64,000 nt of DNA from Gordonia zhaorongruii (GCF_007559005.1 NZ_CP041763.1:1396463-1460462), one strand, 5' to 3'. Shown: positions 1 to 8,810, counted from the stretch's first letter. Numbers and translations: made by a program. The notes: generated from the letters alone by a model not told the origin.

Positions 1-414
1 TGCGACGGCGGGACACGGGCACTGAGCTGCGATCGAGTCAACGCGCTCGCCGATGCACTGCTGTCGATCCAGGTACGCGACGCCGTGCTCGGATTCGGTC
101 TCACCGTCCATCACGAAGCGGCCGAGAACCTGTGGCGCGATCTGGCACGGCGCCTCTCGGGGACCCCGCGGGCGGCTGCCGCCACTCTGCTCGGGTACCT
201 CCACTACATGGAGGGATCCGGTGCCTTCGCATCGACTGCGTTCGATGCCGCGCACGCCGCGGACCCGGAGTACAGTCTCGCGAACCTGCTCGACACCGCG
301 CTCGTCAACGGCCTGCCGCCTCGGGAGTTGAGAGGCCTCGCGGAACTGTCGTTCGACCTCGCCCACGACCTCGGAGTCGAGCTACCGCCTGCGGCCGATC
401 GCGCCGCAGGCTGA
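1..414 (+). CDS. DUF4192 family protein, C-terminal part (5' end outside window)
   Basis: The reading frame is open from the first base and ends at TGA 412-414, giving about 137 residues. The sequence has the DUF4192 C-terminal pattern: a stretch ending VRDAVLGFGLT, a LW..LARRLSG helix, AAAATLLGYLHYMEGSGAFA and an AADPEYSLANLLDTAL segment. DUF4192 proteins are common in mycolic-acid actinobacteria and have no assigned function. No catalytic residue can be proposed. The gene converges on ideR and its stop lies inside a strong hairpin. The family call is from motif memory; the frame itself is secure. Confidence 0.7.
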   Translation, partial: CDGGTRALSCDRVNALADALLSIQVRDAVLGFGLTVHHEAAENLWRDLARRLSGTPRAAAATLLGYLHYMEGSGAFASTAFDAAHAADPEYSLANLLDTALVNGLPPRELRGLAELSFDLAHDLGVELPPAADRAAG

Positions 415-427
415 CGAGCCTGCGGCG
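402..427. terminator. Bidirectional hairpin between DUF4192 gene and ideR
   Basis: An 11-bp perfect stem (402-412 pairing with 417-427) closes a 4-nt loop GACG. The DUF4192 stop codon overlaps the stem-loop junction, and the ideR stop is only 16 nt beyond. It can serve both converging genes. There is no T-run, as is usual in high-GC actinobacteria. Confidence 0.6.
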
Positions 428-442
428 ATCCGCTACCGCGTC

Positions 443-1129
443 TCAGTGCGCGGGAACGACGAAGATCGCGTGCGCCATCTCCGGTGAGAGCGTCAGACCC
501 TGGTGTCCGGGAGTGCTGATGATGACCGCTCGCGGGCTCACGGTGGCGCTGACTCGAGCATTCGGGACCACGCCCGCATCACGCAGGTCGGCGATCAGAT
601 CACCGTCGGCCTGGGCATGCTCGGACATGCGCTTGACGATGACCGCGGACTCTCCGTCGGGCAGATCGACCAGACGAATGATCTTGTCGTCATCGCCCGC
701 GGTCGAAGTGATTCCGAGCTCCTCCAGTCCGGGAATCGGATTCCCGTACGGGGAGGTGGTCGGATTGTCGAGGACGGCGAGCAGGCGCCGCTCGACGTTC
801 TCGCTCATCACGTGCTCCCACCGGCATGCCTCGTCGTGGACTTCGTCCCACGGCATCCCGATCACGTCGACCAGGAGGCGTTCGGCCAGCCGGTGCTTCC
901 GCATCACCGACACGGCCAGATTCCGGCCGTTCGGAGTCAGTTCGAGGTGGCGGTCGCCTGCGACCTTCACCAGTCCATCGCGTTCCATGCGGGCCACGGT
1001 CTGCGAGACCGTGGGGCCGCTCTGGTCGAGGCGCTCGGCGATACGCGCGCGCAGTGGGACGATCCCCTCTTCTTCGAGGTCGTAGATCGTCCGCAGATAC
1101 ATCTCAGTGGTGTCGACAAGATCGTTCAC
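443..1129 (-). CDS. ideR: Iron-dependent transcriptional regulator (DtxR/IdeR)
   Basis: This 228-residue protein is a metal-dependent repressor that controls iron uptake and storage. The N-terminal winged helix (about 1-70, with SGPTVSQTVARMERDGL as recognition region) is followed by the metal-binding dimerisation domain and a C-terminal SH3-like domain. All classical DtxR metal ligands are at the expected positions: Met10, Cys102, Glu105, His106 for one site and His79, Glu83, His98 for the other. It starts with GTG at 1129, with an AAAGGA-type Shine-Dalgarno upstream. The length matches the family. Location beside sigB follows the mycobacterial arrangement, though here acuC and pat lie between them. 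Confidence 0.95.
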   Translation of the reverse strand: MNDLVDTTEMYLRTIYDLEEEGIVPLRARIAERLDQSGPTVSQTVARMERDGLVKVAGDRHLELTPNGRNLAVSVMRKHRLAERLLVDVIGMPWDEVHDEACRWEHVMSENVERRLLAVLDNPTTSPYGNPIPGLEELGITSTAGDDDKIIRLVDLPDGESAVIVKRMSEHAQADGDLIADLRDAGVVPNARVSATVSPRAVIISTPGHQGLTLSPEMAHAIFVVPAH

Positions 1130-1235
1130 GGCAGCCTTGGTCCTTTCGCTGATTCACAGGCTACCCAACGCCGTTGCGGCGCGTCGGGTCCTGGCTTCCC
1201 GCGCGCGTTGTGAATACACAGCTGCGGCTTACCGA

Positions 1236-1241
1236 TAGCGT
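1236..1241 (+). promoter_or_regulatory. Leaderless-type -10 element of acuC
   Basis: TAGCGT ends 7 nt before the GTG at 1249, so transcription would start at or next to the start codon. There is no Shine-Dalgarno in this spacer. The element also decides the acuC start against an in-frame upstream ATG at 1174. Confidence 0.5.
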
Positions 1242-1248
1242 TATCCGG

Positions 1249-2493
1249 GTGAGTGCCGCGATCATCTGGAGTGACCATTTCCTCGACTACAAATGGGCGC
1301 ACACGCATCCGATGAGTCCGATCAGGCTGGCGCTCACGATGTCGTTGTCCCGGAGCCTCGGGATCCTCGACGACGTCGACACCGTCGAGCCCCTGCCCGT
1401 CGACGAGGATCGGCTGCGGACGGTGCACACGCAGGCCTACATAGACGCGGTGCGCGCGGTGAGCAGCGGGATGGCGTCGAGCAACGCGACGATGCTCGAG
1501 CGCATGTTCGGTCTGGGCAGCGCGGACAACCCGATCTTCGACAAGATGCACGAGGCGGGTTCGATGCTGGTGGGTGGGACGCTGGCGGCAGCGCAGGCCA
1601 TCACATCGGGCGCCGTGCGGCGGGCGGTCAACATCGGCGGGGGAATGCACCATGCGATGCCGGGGCATGCTGCCGGATTCTGCATCTACAACGACTGCTC
1701 GATCGCCATCGAGTGGATGCTGGAACAAGGGTACGACCGGATCGCGTACGTGGACATCGACGCCCACCACGGCGACGGCGTCCAGCAGCAGTTCTATGCC
1801 GACCCACGTGTCCTGACCGTGTCGCTGCATCAGCATCCGGCGACGCTGTGGCCGGGAACCGGCTGGGCGACCGAACTCGGTGCGAGCGGCGCCGAGGGGA
1901 GCGCGGTCAACCTCGGCTTGCTGCCCGGCACCCCGGACAGGTTGTGGCTGCGGGCGTTCGACGCCGTCGTCCCGTCTCTCCTCGCGGAGTTCAAGCCGCA
2001 GATCATCGTCACGCAGGCAGGCGTCGACTCGCATGTCGAGGATCCGTTGACCGATCTGGCACTGACTGTCGACGGCCAGGCCGCGGCGATGCGGACCGTG
2101 CGGGATCTGGCGGACAAGTACAGCGACGGGCGGTGGCTGGCCGTCGGCGGCGGCGGGTACGGCGTGATCAACGTCGTGCCGCGAGCCTGGACGTACCTCA
2201 TCGGTGCGAGCCTCGACCGCGACATCGATCCCCATACGGCCATCTCGCCCGAGTGGATGACCGCGGCCGCGCAAGCCCAGAGCACCGTGCACCCCGATTA
2301 CGCGCGGCCCCCGGTTGGGGCCATGACCGACGGCGGCGACACCGAGTTCACCGCCTGGGACGGCGACACAGCTGCACCGCCCCCGGGCGGTATCAGCGAG
2401 ACCGCGCAACGACAGACCGACAAATCGATTCTCGCCACCCGCCGCGCAGTGTTCCCGCTGCACGGACTCGACCCGGAGGATCCACGTGACTGA
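1249..2493 (+). CDS. acuC: Acetoin utilization protein AcuC / class I histone-deacetylase-fold lysine deacetylase
   Basis: A 414-residue zinc-dependent deacylase of the HDAC fold. In Bacillus, AcuC deacetylates acetyl-CoA synthetase. The signature parts are present: GGGMHHAM with the tandem catalytic histidines, DIDAHHGDG with Asp and His zinc ligands, QAGVDSHVEDPL with the third ligand region, and a GGGGY loop near the end. The GTG at 1249 is chosen because MSAAIIWSDHFLDY is the normal family N terminus and a -10 hexamer sits just upstream. The gene overlaps the following GNAT/acyl-CoA synthetase gene by 8 nt, which places a deacetylase and a presumed acetyltransferase in one translationally coupled unit. 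Confidence 0.88.
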   Translation: MSAAIIWSDHFLDYKWAHTHPMSPIRLALTMSLSRSLGILDDVDTVEPLPVDEDRLRTVHTQAYIDAVRAVSSGMASSNATMLERMFGLGSADNPIFDKMHEAGSMLVGGTLAAAQAITSGAVRRAVNIGGGMHHAMPGHAAGFCIYNDCSIAIEWMLEQGYDRIAYVDIDAHHGDGVQQQFYADPRVLTVSLHQHPATLWPGTGWATELGASGAEGSAVNLGLLPGTPDRLWLRAFDAVVPSLLAEFKPQIIVTQAGVDSHVEDPLTDLALTVDGQAAAMRTVRDLADKYSDGRWLAVGGGGYGVINVVPRAWTYLIGASLDRDIDPHTAISPEWMTAAAQAQSTVHPDYARPPVGAMTDGGDTEFTAWDGDTAAPPPGGISETAQRQTDKSILATRRAVFPLHGLDPEDPRD

Positions 2494-5263
2494 ATCTCAT
2501 TACCCGCGACACTGGGTCGCCGACGTCCTCGCGTCCGATGGCGGCGTCGTCCACCTGCGCCCCATCCTCCCCTCGGACGCCGACGTGCTCGTGGAGTTCC
2601 ATAACGGATTGAGTGAACGGACCCGCTACCTGCGGTACTTCGGCCCGACTCCCACGCTGCCGCCACGCGAGGTGGTGCGGATGACGACTGTCGACTATCG
2701 CCACCGAGTCGCCATCCTGGCCATGCTCGGGCAGGAGATCGTCGCGATGGGACTGTACGAAGGACTCGAAGCCGACGGAAAGCCGGACTCCGCGGAAGTC
2801 GCGTTCGTCGTCGCCGATAACCATCAGGGGCGCGGACTCGGGCCGATTCTGCTGGAGCACCTCGCCGGGATCGCCGCCGAGAACGGGTTCGCCCGATTCG
2901 AAGCCGAGGTCCTCTCCGAGAACCCGACCATGGTCGCCGTGTTCCGTGACGCGGGGTATCAGGTCAGCCGGGCGTTCGACGGCAGCACCGTGCATGTTGA
3001 ATTCCTCATCGACCCGTCCGAGGCCCTCACCTCGGTGCGGAACGCGCGCGAACGTGCCTCCGAGGCACGTAGTATCGCGAATCTTCTTCGCCCGCAGTCG
3101 ATCGCGGTGATCGGGGCGTCGACCGACTCGAAGAAGGTCGGCAACGTTCTGCTGTCGAACATCATCTCGGCGGGCTTCACCGGTCCGGTGTTCCCGGTGA
3201 ATGGTCCGGGATCAGGAGCTGAGGCCGCTGAGGAGGAGCCGTCGGGCCCCACGTCGGTGTCACGGTTCGAGCCGTCCCCGCGTCGCAGACCGCACCGGCA
3301 GCCCCGACCGGCGCCGCCATCGGTGCGCGGCATCCGGGCGTACCCGTCGGTTCGAGCGATCCCCGATCCGGTGGATCTCGCAGTCATCGCGGTCCCAGCG
3401 TCCGGGATGGACGACGTTCTGGCCGATTGTCTGGACAAAGGGGTGCGGACACTGGTCGTGGTGTCGGCCGGCTTCGGCGAGAGCGGAGAGGAAGCCGGAT
3501 GGGAGAGTGAGCGCAGGCTCGCCGAGCAGGCGCGCGCCCACGGTATGCGGCTCGTCGGACCCAACGCGCTCGGGGTGGTCAACAACACGACCGACATCGC
3601 ACTCAACGCGACACTCGCCCCGCACATCCCGGGCCCCGGCCGAGTGGGGTTCTTCTGCCAGTCCGGTGCTCTGGGCATCGCCATCCTCGACGCTGCCAAG
3701 CATCGGCAACTCGGTCTCTCGACGTTCGTCTCCGCGGGCAACCGCGCCGACGTGTCGGGTAACGACGTCCTGCAGTACTGGGACACCGACGAGAGCACGG
3801 ATGTGGTGCTGCTGTACCTCGAGAGCTTCGGCAACCCGCGCAAGTTCGCCCGCATCGCACGACGGCTGGCGTCGTCGAAGCCGATCGTGGCGATCAAGTC
3901 GGGACGCGCCGCGATGACGCAGGCCAGGGCCTCCCGTACCTGGGAAGCCGGTCGAGACGACGCGATCGCGCAGATGGTGCTGCGTCAGGCCGGCGTGATC
4001 CAGGTCGGAACCATCACCGAACTCTTCGACTGCGGCACCGTCTTGGCGTATCAGCCGCTGCCGACAGGACCGCGGACCGCGATCATCGGGAACTCGTCGG
4101 TGATCGCCGCACTCGCCGCGAACACCGCCCGATCGTCGGGACTCGACGTCGTGGCATCGGTCGACCTGGGGCCTGCGGTCTCGCAACCGGACCTGTCCGA
4201 GGCAGTCGCGGTCGCGATGGCCGATGCCGACGTGGACGCCGTCATCGTGGTGTTCGTCCCACCGGTCGCAGTGGACGCAGCCGACTACGCGCACGGGCTG
4301 ATGGAGGCGGTTCGTCCCGCCGACGGTGGAGACGTCCCGATCAAGCCGGTCGTGACCACGTTCCTCGCGGTGGAAGGGGTGCCGCCGGGTCTCTCGCGAC
4401 CGGGGCCGGACGGGATGCCGGTGCGCGGGTCCATCCCGTCGTACTCGTCCCCGGAGCGGGCCGCGACGGCGCTGGCGCGCGCGTGGAAGTACGCGGAGTG
4501 GCGGAATCGGCCGGCTGCGGTCGTCCCGACGATCGAGGGCACTGCGGCGGAGGACGCACGCTCGTTCGTCCGTGAGGCGATGGTCGACGGTGCCCGGGAC
4601 CTGACCGCCGTCGAGTCGGCGTACGTCCTGTCCCGTTACGGCATCGAGGTCGTCGCCTTCCGGGAGGTGCGGACCATGCAGGAGGCTTCTGCAGCTGCCC
4701 GCGAGCTGGGGTTCCCGGTGGCGGTCAAGGCCACCTCGGCGAGCTGGGTCGGGCGTCTGGACCGCGAGGGGGCTCGCCTCGATCTGCCGGATGCGACGTC
4801 GGTTCTGACGGCGTTCACCGAACTGCAGACGCTCACCGGAGACGATGTTCTGCACGTGCAGAAGATGGCCCCGAAGGGGCTCGGCACGAGCATCACCGTC
4901 AGCGACAACGAGTCGTTCGGATCACTCATCAGCTTCGGGTTGTCGGGCAGGCTGTTCGATGCCCTGGGCGACCGCGGTTACCGGTCGGTGCCGTTGACTG
5001 AGCTCGACGCCCGGGAATTGGTCGCCGAACCGCAGGCGTCGATCCTTCTCGAGGGTGGCCCGGTGGATGAGCCCACCGATACCGATGCGCTGGTCGACCT
5101 GATCCTGCGCATCTCGGCACTGGTGGACGAAGTACCCGAAGTTCGCGAGGTCCGGTGCGATCCGATCCTGGGATCCGCGGACGGCGTCTCGGTGCTCGGG
5201 GCCTGGATGCACGTCGGCCCGGTGCCCACGCTTGCAGACACCGGGCCTCGACGGCTGAGCTGA
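2486..5263 (+). CDS. Pat-like protein lysine acetyltransferase: N-terminal GNAT fused to ADP-forming acyl-CoA synthetase domains
   Basis: This 925-residue fusion starts with GTG inside acuC. Residues 10-175 are a GNAT domain with the acetyl-CoA loop QGRGLG. A CoA-binding Rossmann-like domain begins near residue 195 (SIAVIGAS). Flavodoxin-like ligase domains follow, then an ATP-grasp-like region from about 690. The same parts occur in Salmonella Pat in the reverse order, GNAT last. The ATP-grasp region looks degenerate (VAVKATSASW), as expected if it senses rather than ligates. An Arg/Pro-rich segment of about 40 residues (roughly 240-281) interrupts the CoA-binding domain. Probable role: acetylation of acyl-CoA synthetases, reversed by AcuC. 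The stop abuts the sigB stop with no gap. Confidence 0.8.
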   Translation: MTESHYPRHWVADVLASDGGVVHLRPILPSDADVLVEFHNGLSERTRYLRYFGPTPTLPPREVVRMTTVDYRHRVAILAMLGQEIVAMGLYEGLEADGKPDSAEVAFVVADNHQGRGLGPILLEHLAGIAAENGFARFEAEVLSENPTMVAVFRDAGYQVSRAFDGSTVHVEFLIDPSEALTSVRNARERASEARSIANLLRPQSIAVIGASTDSKKVGNVLLSNIISAGFTGPVFPVNGPGSGAEAAEEEPSGPTSVSRFEPSPRRRPHRQPRPAPPSVRGIRAYPSVRAIPDPVDLAVIAVPASGMDDVLADCLDKGVRTLVVVSAGFGESGEEAGWESERRLAEQARAHGMRLVGPNALGVVNNTTDIALNATLAPHIPGPGRVGFFCQSGALGIAILDAAKHRQLGLSTFVSAGNRADVSGNDVLQYWDTDESTDVVLLYLESFGNPRKFARIARRLASSKPIVAIKSGRAAMTQARASRTWEAGRDDAIAQMVLRQAGVIQVGTITELFDCGTVLAYQPLPTGPRTAIIGNSSVIAALAANTARSSGLDVVASVDLGPAVSQPDLSEAVAVAMADADVDAVIVVFVPPVAVDAADYAHGLMEAVRPADGGDVPIKPVVTTFLAVEGVPPGLSRPGPDGMPVRGSIPSYSSPERAATALARAWKYAEWRNRPAAVVPTIEGTAAEDARSFVREAMVDGARDLTAVESAYVLSRYGIEVVAFREVRTMQEASAAARELGFPVAVKATSASWVGRLDREGARLDLPDATSVLTAFTELQTLTGDDVLHVQKMAPKGLGTSITVSDNESFGSLISFGLSGRLFDALGDRGYRSVPLTELDARELVAEPQASILLEGGPVDEPTDTDALVDLILRISALVDEVPEVREVRCDPILGSADGVSVLGAWMHVGPVPTLADTGPRRLS

Positions 5264-6259
5264 TCAGCTCGCGTATGCGCGCAGCTTCTCGGCGCGGTCA
5301 CCCTGACGGAGCTTGCCCATCACGTCGCGCTCGATCTGGCGGACGCGCTCACGTGAGAGTCCGAAAGCACGACCGATCTGATCCAGAGTGCGCGGCTGAC
5401 CGTCGTCGAGCCCGAACCGCATGGTGATGACCTGCTGCTCGCGCTCATCGAGGGTGCCGAGCACCGACCGGATGTCGGAGTGCAGGAGGTTCGAGATGAC
5501 CGCCGTCTCGGCCGAGGTGGCCTCGGCGTCTTCTATGAAGTCGCCCAGCGGGGCCTCCTCGTCGTTGCCGACGGGCATGTCGAGACTCACCGGGTCCCGG
5601 CTGTGGTCCATCAGGTCGGCGATCTTCGCTGCGGGGATACCCGATTCGGCGGCCAACTCGTCGTCGGTCGCTTCCCGGCCGAGCTGCTGGTGCAGTTCGC
5701 GGCGGATGCGAGCGATCTTGTTGACCTGCTCGACGAGATGGACGGGCAGGCGGATGGTGCGGCTCTGATCGGCCATGCCGCGGCTGATGGCCTGGCGGAT
5801 CCACCAGGTGGCGTACGTCGAGAACTTGAAGCCCTTCGCGTAGTCGAACTTCTCGACCGCGCGGATCAGTCCGAGGTTGCCCTCCTGGATGAGATCCAGG
5901 AGCGGCATGCCGCGGCCCGTGTAGCGCTTGGCCAGCGACACCACGAGACGGAGGTTGGCCTCGAGGAGGTGCGAGCGCGCAGTACGGCCCTCGCGAACGA
6001 CGATCTTGAGGTCGCGCTTGCGCGCCGCGGAGAGTCGTTTGCGGTTGGCGAGAATGTGCGTCGCGTACAGGCCCGCCTCGATCTGCTTCGCGAGCTGCAC
6101 CTCCTGCTCGGCGTTGAGGAGTGCCGTACGTCCGATTCCGTTGAGGTAGACGCGGACCAGGTCGGCCGACGGTGACTGCGCGTCGAGGTCCTGGTCGGTC
6201 AGCGCCGGACGGGTCCGGGCAGAGGCTTCGGTGGGGCGTGCAATCGTCGTGCGAGACAT
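5264..6259 (-). CDS. sigB: Principal-like RNA polymerase sigma factor SigB (group 2)
   Basis: A 331-residue sigma-70 factor. Region 1.2 is followed by region 2 ([26 protein letters not shown] and [10 protein letters not shown]), region 3, and region 4 with the helix-turn-helix [21 protein letters not shown]. It lacks the long Lys/Ala N-terminal tail of SigA encoded at 13 kb, and its position beside ideR matches mycobacterial sigB, the general stress sigma factor. ATG 6259 is chosen because GGAGG lies 6 nt upstream; the open frame extends further to 6616 but passes through the promoter. Regulation is probably by an ECF sigma factor, since a GGGAAC/CGTT promoter lies at 6303-6329. Confidence 0.93.
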   Translation of the reverse strand: MSRTTIARPTEASARTRPALTDQDLDAQSPSADLVRVYLNGIGRTALLNAEQEVQLAKQIEAGLYATHILANRKRLSAARKRDLKIVVREGRTARSHLLEANLRLVVSLAKRYTGRGMPLLDLIQEGNLGLIRAVEKFDYAKGFKFSTYATWWIRQAISRGMADQSRTIRLPVHLVEQVNKIARIRRELHQQLGREATDDELAAESGIPAAKIADLMDHSRDPVSLDMPVGNDEEAPLGDFIEDAEATSAETAVISNLLHSDIRSVLGTLDEREQQVITMRFGLDDGQPRTLDQIGRAFGLSRERVRQIERDVMGKLRQGDRAEKLRAYAS

Positions 6260-6302
6260 ACGACCTCCAAGAGTGCGCGGTTCAAGTGCGTTCACCAGGT
6301 CC

Positions 6303-6329
6303 AACGCACTCGTGCGCCGAAAGGTTCCC
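6303..6329 (-). promoter_or_regulatory. ECF (SigE/SigH-type) promoter of sigB
   Basis: Read on the minus strand, GGGAACC (6323-6329) and CGTT (6303-6306) are separated by 16 nt. This fits the GGAAC-N16/17-GTT consensus of mycobacterial stress ECF sigma factors SigE and SigH, which are known to drive sigB in M. tuberculosis. The predicted start near 6296 gives a leader of about 37 nt before the sigB ATG. Confidence 0.7.
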
Positions 6330-6377
6330 GCTGCGCCTGAGAAGTCACTGAGACATCGAGCGGCCTGATGGAGCTGC

Positions 6378-6974
6378 CTAGGAGGTCGGCGGATTGCGGC
6401 GCAGCCGGCCGAATCTGCGGCGCACGGTGCCCGCCAGATCGTCTGCAGCGGGAGTGCTCCGGGTGAACAGGGCCGACGCCGCGATGCCCTCGCACAGTGC
6501 GACGAGGTCGCGGGCCTCTGCGTGCGGATCGGCAGCGCCCGCTGTGGTGAAGAACGAGACGGCGGCCGGCAGCGAGAACAAGCATTCGGCGAGTGCCCGT
6601 GCGAGTTCGTCGTCATGACAGGCGTCGGGTGCGAACGCGAATCTGGCGAGTACGTGGTCCCGTCGCTCGGTGATCAGCTCCTCCAGGTAGTCGGCGATGA
6701 CTGCGGCCGGATCGTCGAGGCCGTGAACTGCGGGATCCGGTCCGAGCAGCGTGCCGAAGGCGGCGGATGAGGCAGCGGTGAGTCGGGTGATCGCGGCGTC
6801 GAGGAGTGCACGCCGAGTGCGGAAGTAGTACGAGGTCGATCCCTTGGGGAGCTCGAGTGCACGATCGATCGCGCTGTGCGTGACCGCCCGATTACCGCCG
6901 GTGGCGGCGAGAGCGATGGCGGCGTCGCATATCTGGGTTCGACGATCCGATGCCGGTGCAGTGGGGTCGGTCAC
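6378..6974 (-). CDS. TetR family transcriptional regulator
   Basis: A 198-residue regulator. The N-terminal helix-turn-helix is clear: [22 protein letters not shown], then [27 protein letters not shown]. The C-terminal ligand domain is not assignable to a known effector class. It starts with GTG at 6974. A perfect palindrome at 6991-7008 lies in front of it and in front of the divergent AFG1-like ATPase gene, with a -10 hexamer for each gene inside the palindrome. Autorepression plus control of the neighbour is therefore the simplest reading. The ligand is unknown. Confidence 0.9.
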   Translation of the reverse strand: MTDPTAPASDRRTQICDAAIALAATGGNRAVTHSAIDRALELPKGSTSYYFRTRRALLDAAITRLTAASSAAFGTLLGPDPAVHGLDDPAAVIADYLEELITERRDHVLARFAFAPDACHDDELARALAECLFSLPAAVSFFTTAGAADPHAEARDLVALCEGIAASALFTRSTPAADDLAGTVRRRFGRLRRNPPTS

Positions 6975-6990
6975 GATCCCATCAAACCAG

Positions 6991-7008
6991 ACTCTATGAA
7001 CATAGAGT
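6991..7008. promoter_or_regulatory. TetR operator overlapping two divergent -10 elements
   Basis: ACTCTATGAACATAGAGT is an exact inverted repeat: 8-bp arms around AA. TAGAGT at 7003-7008 (+) is 7 nt before the ATG at 7016. TAGAGT at 6991-6996 (-) serves the tetR gene, 16 nt before its GTG. A bound repressor would block both promoters at once. Confidence 0.75.
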
Positions 7009-7015
7009 TAATGTC

Positions 7016-8050
7016 ATGCGAGTGAGGATGAGACGAACGCGCCGTGGTGCGGAGGGTCTTCGGGCGGCCATCGATGCCCGTGCAGCCGCTGAGGACATGA
7101 CGCTCACGTCTGGGCAGCGTCGCGCCGCGGACGCATTGTCGAGCGTCGGCGCATCCGGACCGCCCGGTGACCTCTACCTGGTCGGACCTCCCGGGCAGGG
7201 CAAGACCCAGGTCGTCGACTGGTTCGTCGCGGTGTCGCAGGCGCGGGTGCTGCGGACGCATCTGCACGGGTTCTTCGCCGACCTGCACCGCTCGATCGAC
7301 GACAACGGTGGCTGGACGCGCGGTGTGGATGCCGTGCTCTCGGCGAACGGGTCACCGTACGACGTGGTGTGCCTCGATGAGTTCGCGGTGCACGACCCGG
7401 CGGACGGCGTGTTCCTCGACCGGGTGCTCACAACCCTCGCGGATCGTCGGGTCCGGGTGATCGTCACGTCGAACCGCCGACCGCACGAGCAGATGCCGAA
7501 CCCGATGTTCCACGCGGGGTTCGCGCCGACCATGGCGCGGGTGGCAGCCCGGTTCACGATCGTCGACGTCGACGGCGGCCGGGACCTCCGGCAGGCAGGG
7601 GAGGGCGCAGGCGGCGGCTTCGCCTCCGGGCGCTGGATCGTCGGCGAGAGCGCGCCGTCCGCGGAGGTGGGGGATCGTCCCGGACTGCTCCAGCCCGGGT
7701 CGCACCCGGTACGGGTGATCGCCGCAGGCTCCGGCCGGCTCCGCGTGGAGTTCTCCGAACTCTGCGACGCTCCCACGAATGCGGCCGACCTCCTCTGGCT
7801 CGCAGACCGGTACCCGGAGTGGACGATCGTGGACGCGAGGATCCCGCGTCGCACCGAACCCCTCGCCAGGTGGGCGACCCTGCTCGACGTGACCCACGAC
7901 GCGGGCACCGTGGTCACGGTGTGGTCCCCGGAGCCGCGTGCGGCGATGGTCGACGCGCTCACGGCCGCCGTTCCGGACGCCGCGCGTGCGGTGAGCCGCA
8001 TGGGCGCGTGGACCGAGCAGATCAGTCGGGTTCGGTCTCGCGGAGCGTGA
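7016..8050 (+). CDS. AFG1/ZapE-like P-loop ATPase, TetR-controlled paralogue
   Basis: A 344-residue AFG1-type ATPase. Walker A is GPPGQGKT and Walker B is VVCLDEFAVHD. VIVTSNRRPHEQM is the sensor-1 region, and a C-terminal domain carries the family-like FSELCDAPTNAADLLWLA segment. The family is linked to cell division (ZapE) and mitochondrial protein quality control (Afg1). A second member, closer to mycobacterial Rv2670c, lies at 36953. ATG 7016 is chosen because it fits a leaderless promoter in the TetR palindrome; the open frame extends back to 6950 but would cross the operator. The last 29 nt overlap map tail to tail. Confidence 0.8.
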   Translation: MRVRMRRTRRGAEGLRAAIDARAAAEDMTLTSGQRRAADALSSVGASGPPGDLYLVGPPGQGKTQVVDWFVAVSQARVLRTHLHGFFADLHRSIDDNGGWTRGVDAVLSANGSPYDVVCLDEFAVHDPADGVFLDRVLTTLADRRVRVIVTSNRRPHEQMPNPMFHAGFAPTMARVAARFTIVDVDGGRDLRQAGEGAGGGFASGRWIVGESAPSAEVGDRPGLLQPGSHPVRVIAAGSGRLRVEFSELCDAPTNAADLLWLADRYPEWTIVDARIPRRTEPLARWATLLDVTHDAGTVVTVWSPEPRAAMVDALTAAVPDAARAVSRMGAWTEQISRVRSRGA

Positions 8051-8810
8051 GCACGCGAGGACCGTCCTCGGTGATCGCGACGGTGTGCTCGGAGTGCGCA
8101 GTCGGGGAGCCGTCCGCGGAGCGGAGGGTCCAGCCGTCGGGATCGTAGACGAGCCGATCGGTGCCTGCCGACCACCAGGGTTCCAGGGCGAGCACCGTGC
8201 CGGGCCTCAGCACCGGCCCGCGTCCGGGTCTGCCGATGTTGGGCACATGCGGATCCTCGTGCATCGTGCGGCCGATGCCGTGTCCGCCGAACTCGGTGTT
8301 CACGCAGTATCCGTGCTGCGCCGCGATCGCGCCGATGGCTGCGGACACGTCGCCGAGCCGGGCGCCCGGAACAGCGGCGGCGATGCCCGCGGCGAGGGCA
8401 CGTTCGGTCGATCCGATCAGTCGTGCGTCGGGGTGATCCGGGTCGGCCTCGGCCCCGACCCGGACGGTGAGTGCGGAGTCGGCCGTCCAGCCGTCGATCG
8501 ACACTGCGAAGTCCATCGTGACGAGGTCTCCGAGCGCCAGGACGTAGTCGTGGGGGAGTCCGTGCAGCACGCCGTCGTTCACCGACAGACAGATGACGTT
8601 GCCGAACGGTCCGCGCCCGAAGGAAGGGGCGTAGTCGACATAGCAGCTGACGGCGCCGCGGTCGGCGATCATGGTTCGTGCGTGCTGTTCCAGATCGAGC
8701 AGATTGACTCCGGGGCGGGCCATCCGCGACAGCGTCGAGAGGACCTCGCCGACGAACCGTCCGGTGATGGCCATCTTCTCGATCTCGGCGGCGGTCTTGA
8801 GCTCGATCAT
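8022..8810 (-). CDS. map: Methionine aminopeptidase, type I
   Basis: A 262-residue enzyme that removes N-terminal Met from nascent proteins using two metal ions. The ligand set is visible: MDFAVS (Asp), WTADSALTV (Asp), GHGIG (His), LALEPW (Glu) and HSEHTVAI (Glu), together with the substrate His in VLHGLPHD. The family usually has IEPM and FEHT at the last two positions, so LEPW and SEHT are slight variants. The ATG overlaps the stop of the DUF3099 gene by 4 nt (ATGA), so the two are coupled. Its 3' end runs 29 nt into the convergent AFG1-like gene. Confidence 0.92.
   Translation of the reverse strand: MIELKTAAEIEKMAITGRFVGEVLSTLSRMARPGVNLLDLEQHARTMIADRGAVSCYVDYAPSFGRGPFGNVICLSVNDGVLHGLPHDYVLALGDLVTMDFAVSIDGWTADSALTVRVGAEADPDHPDARLIGSTERALAAGIAAAVPGARLGDVSAAIGAIAAQHGYCVNTEFGGHGIGRTMHEDPHVPNIGRPGRGPVLRPGTVLALEPWWSAGTDRLVYDPDGWTLRSADGSPTAHSEHTVAITEDGPRVLTLRETEPD

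Noticed and set aside
1126..2463. Long minus-strand open frame (445 codons) opposite acuC
   Set aside because: High-GC shadow of acuC; composition is Arg/His-rich without family motifs.
6260..6616. N-terminal extension of sigB and overlap with the tetR gene
   Set aside because: Runs through the ECF promoter; ATG 6259 has GGAGG and matches the family.
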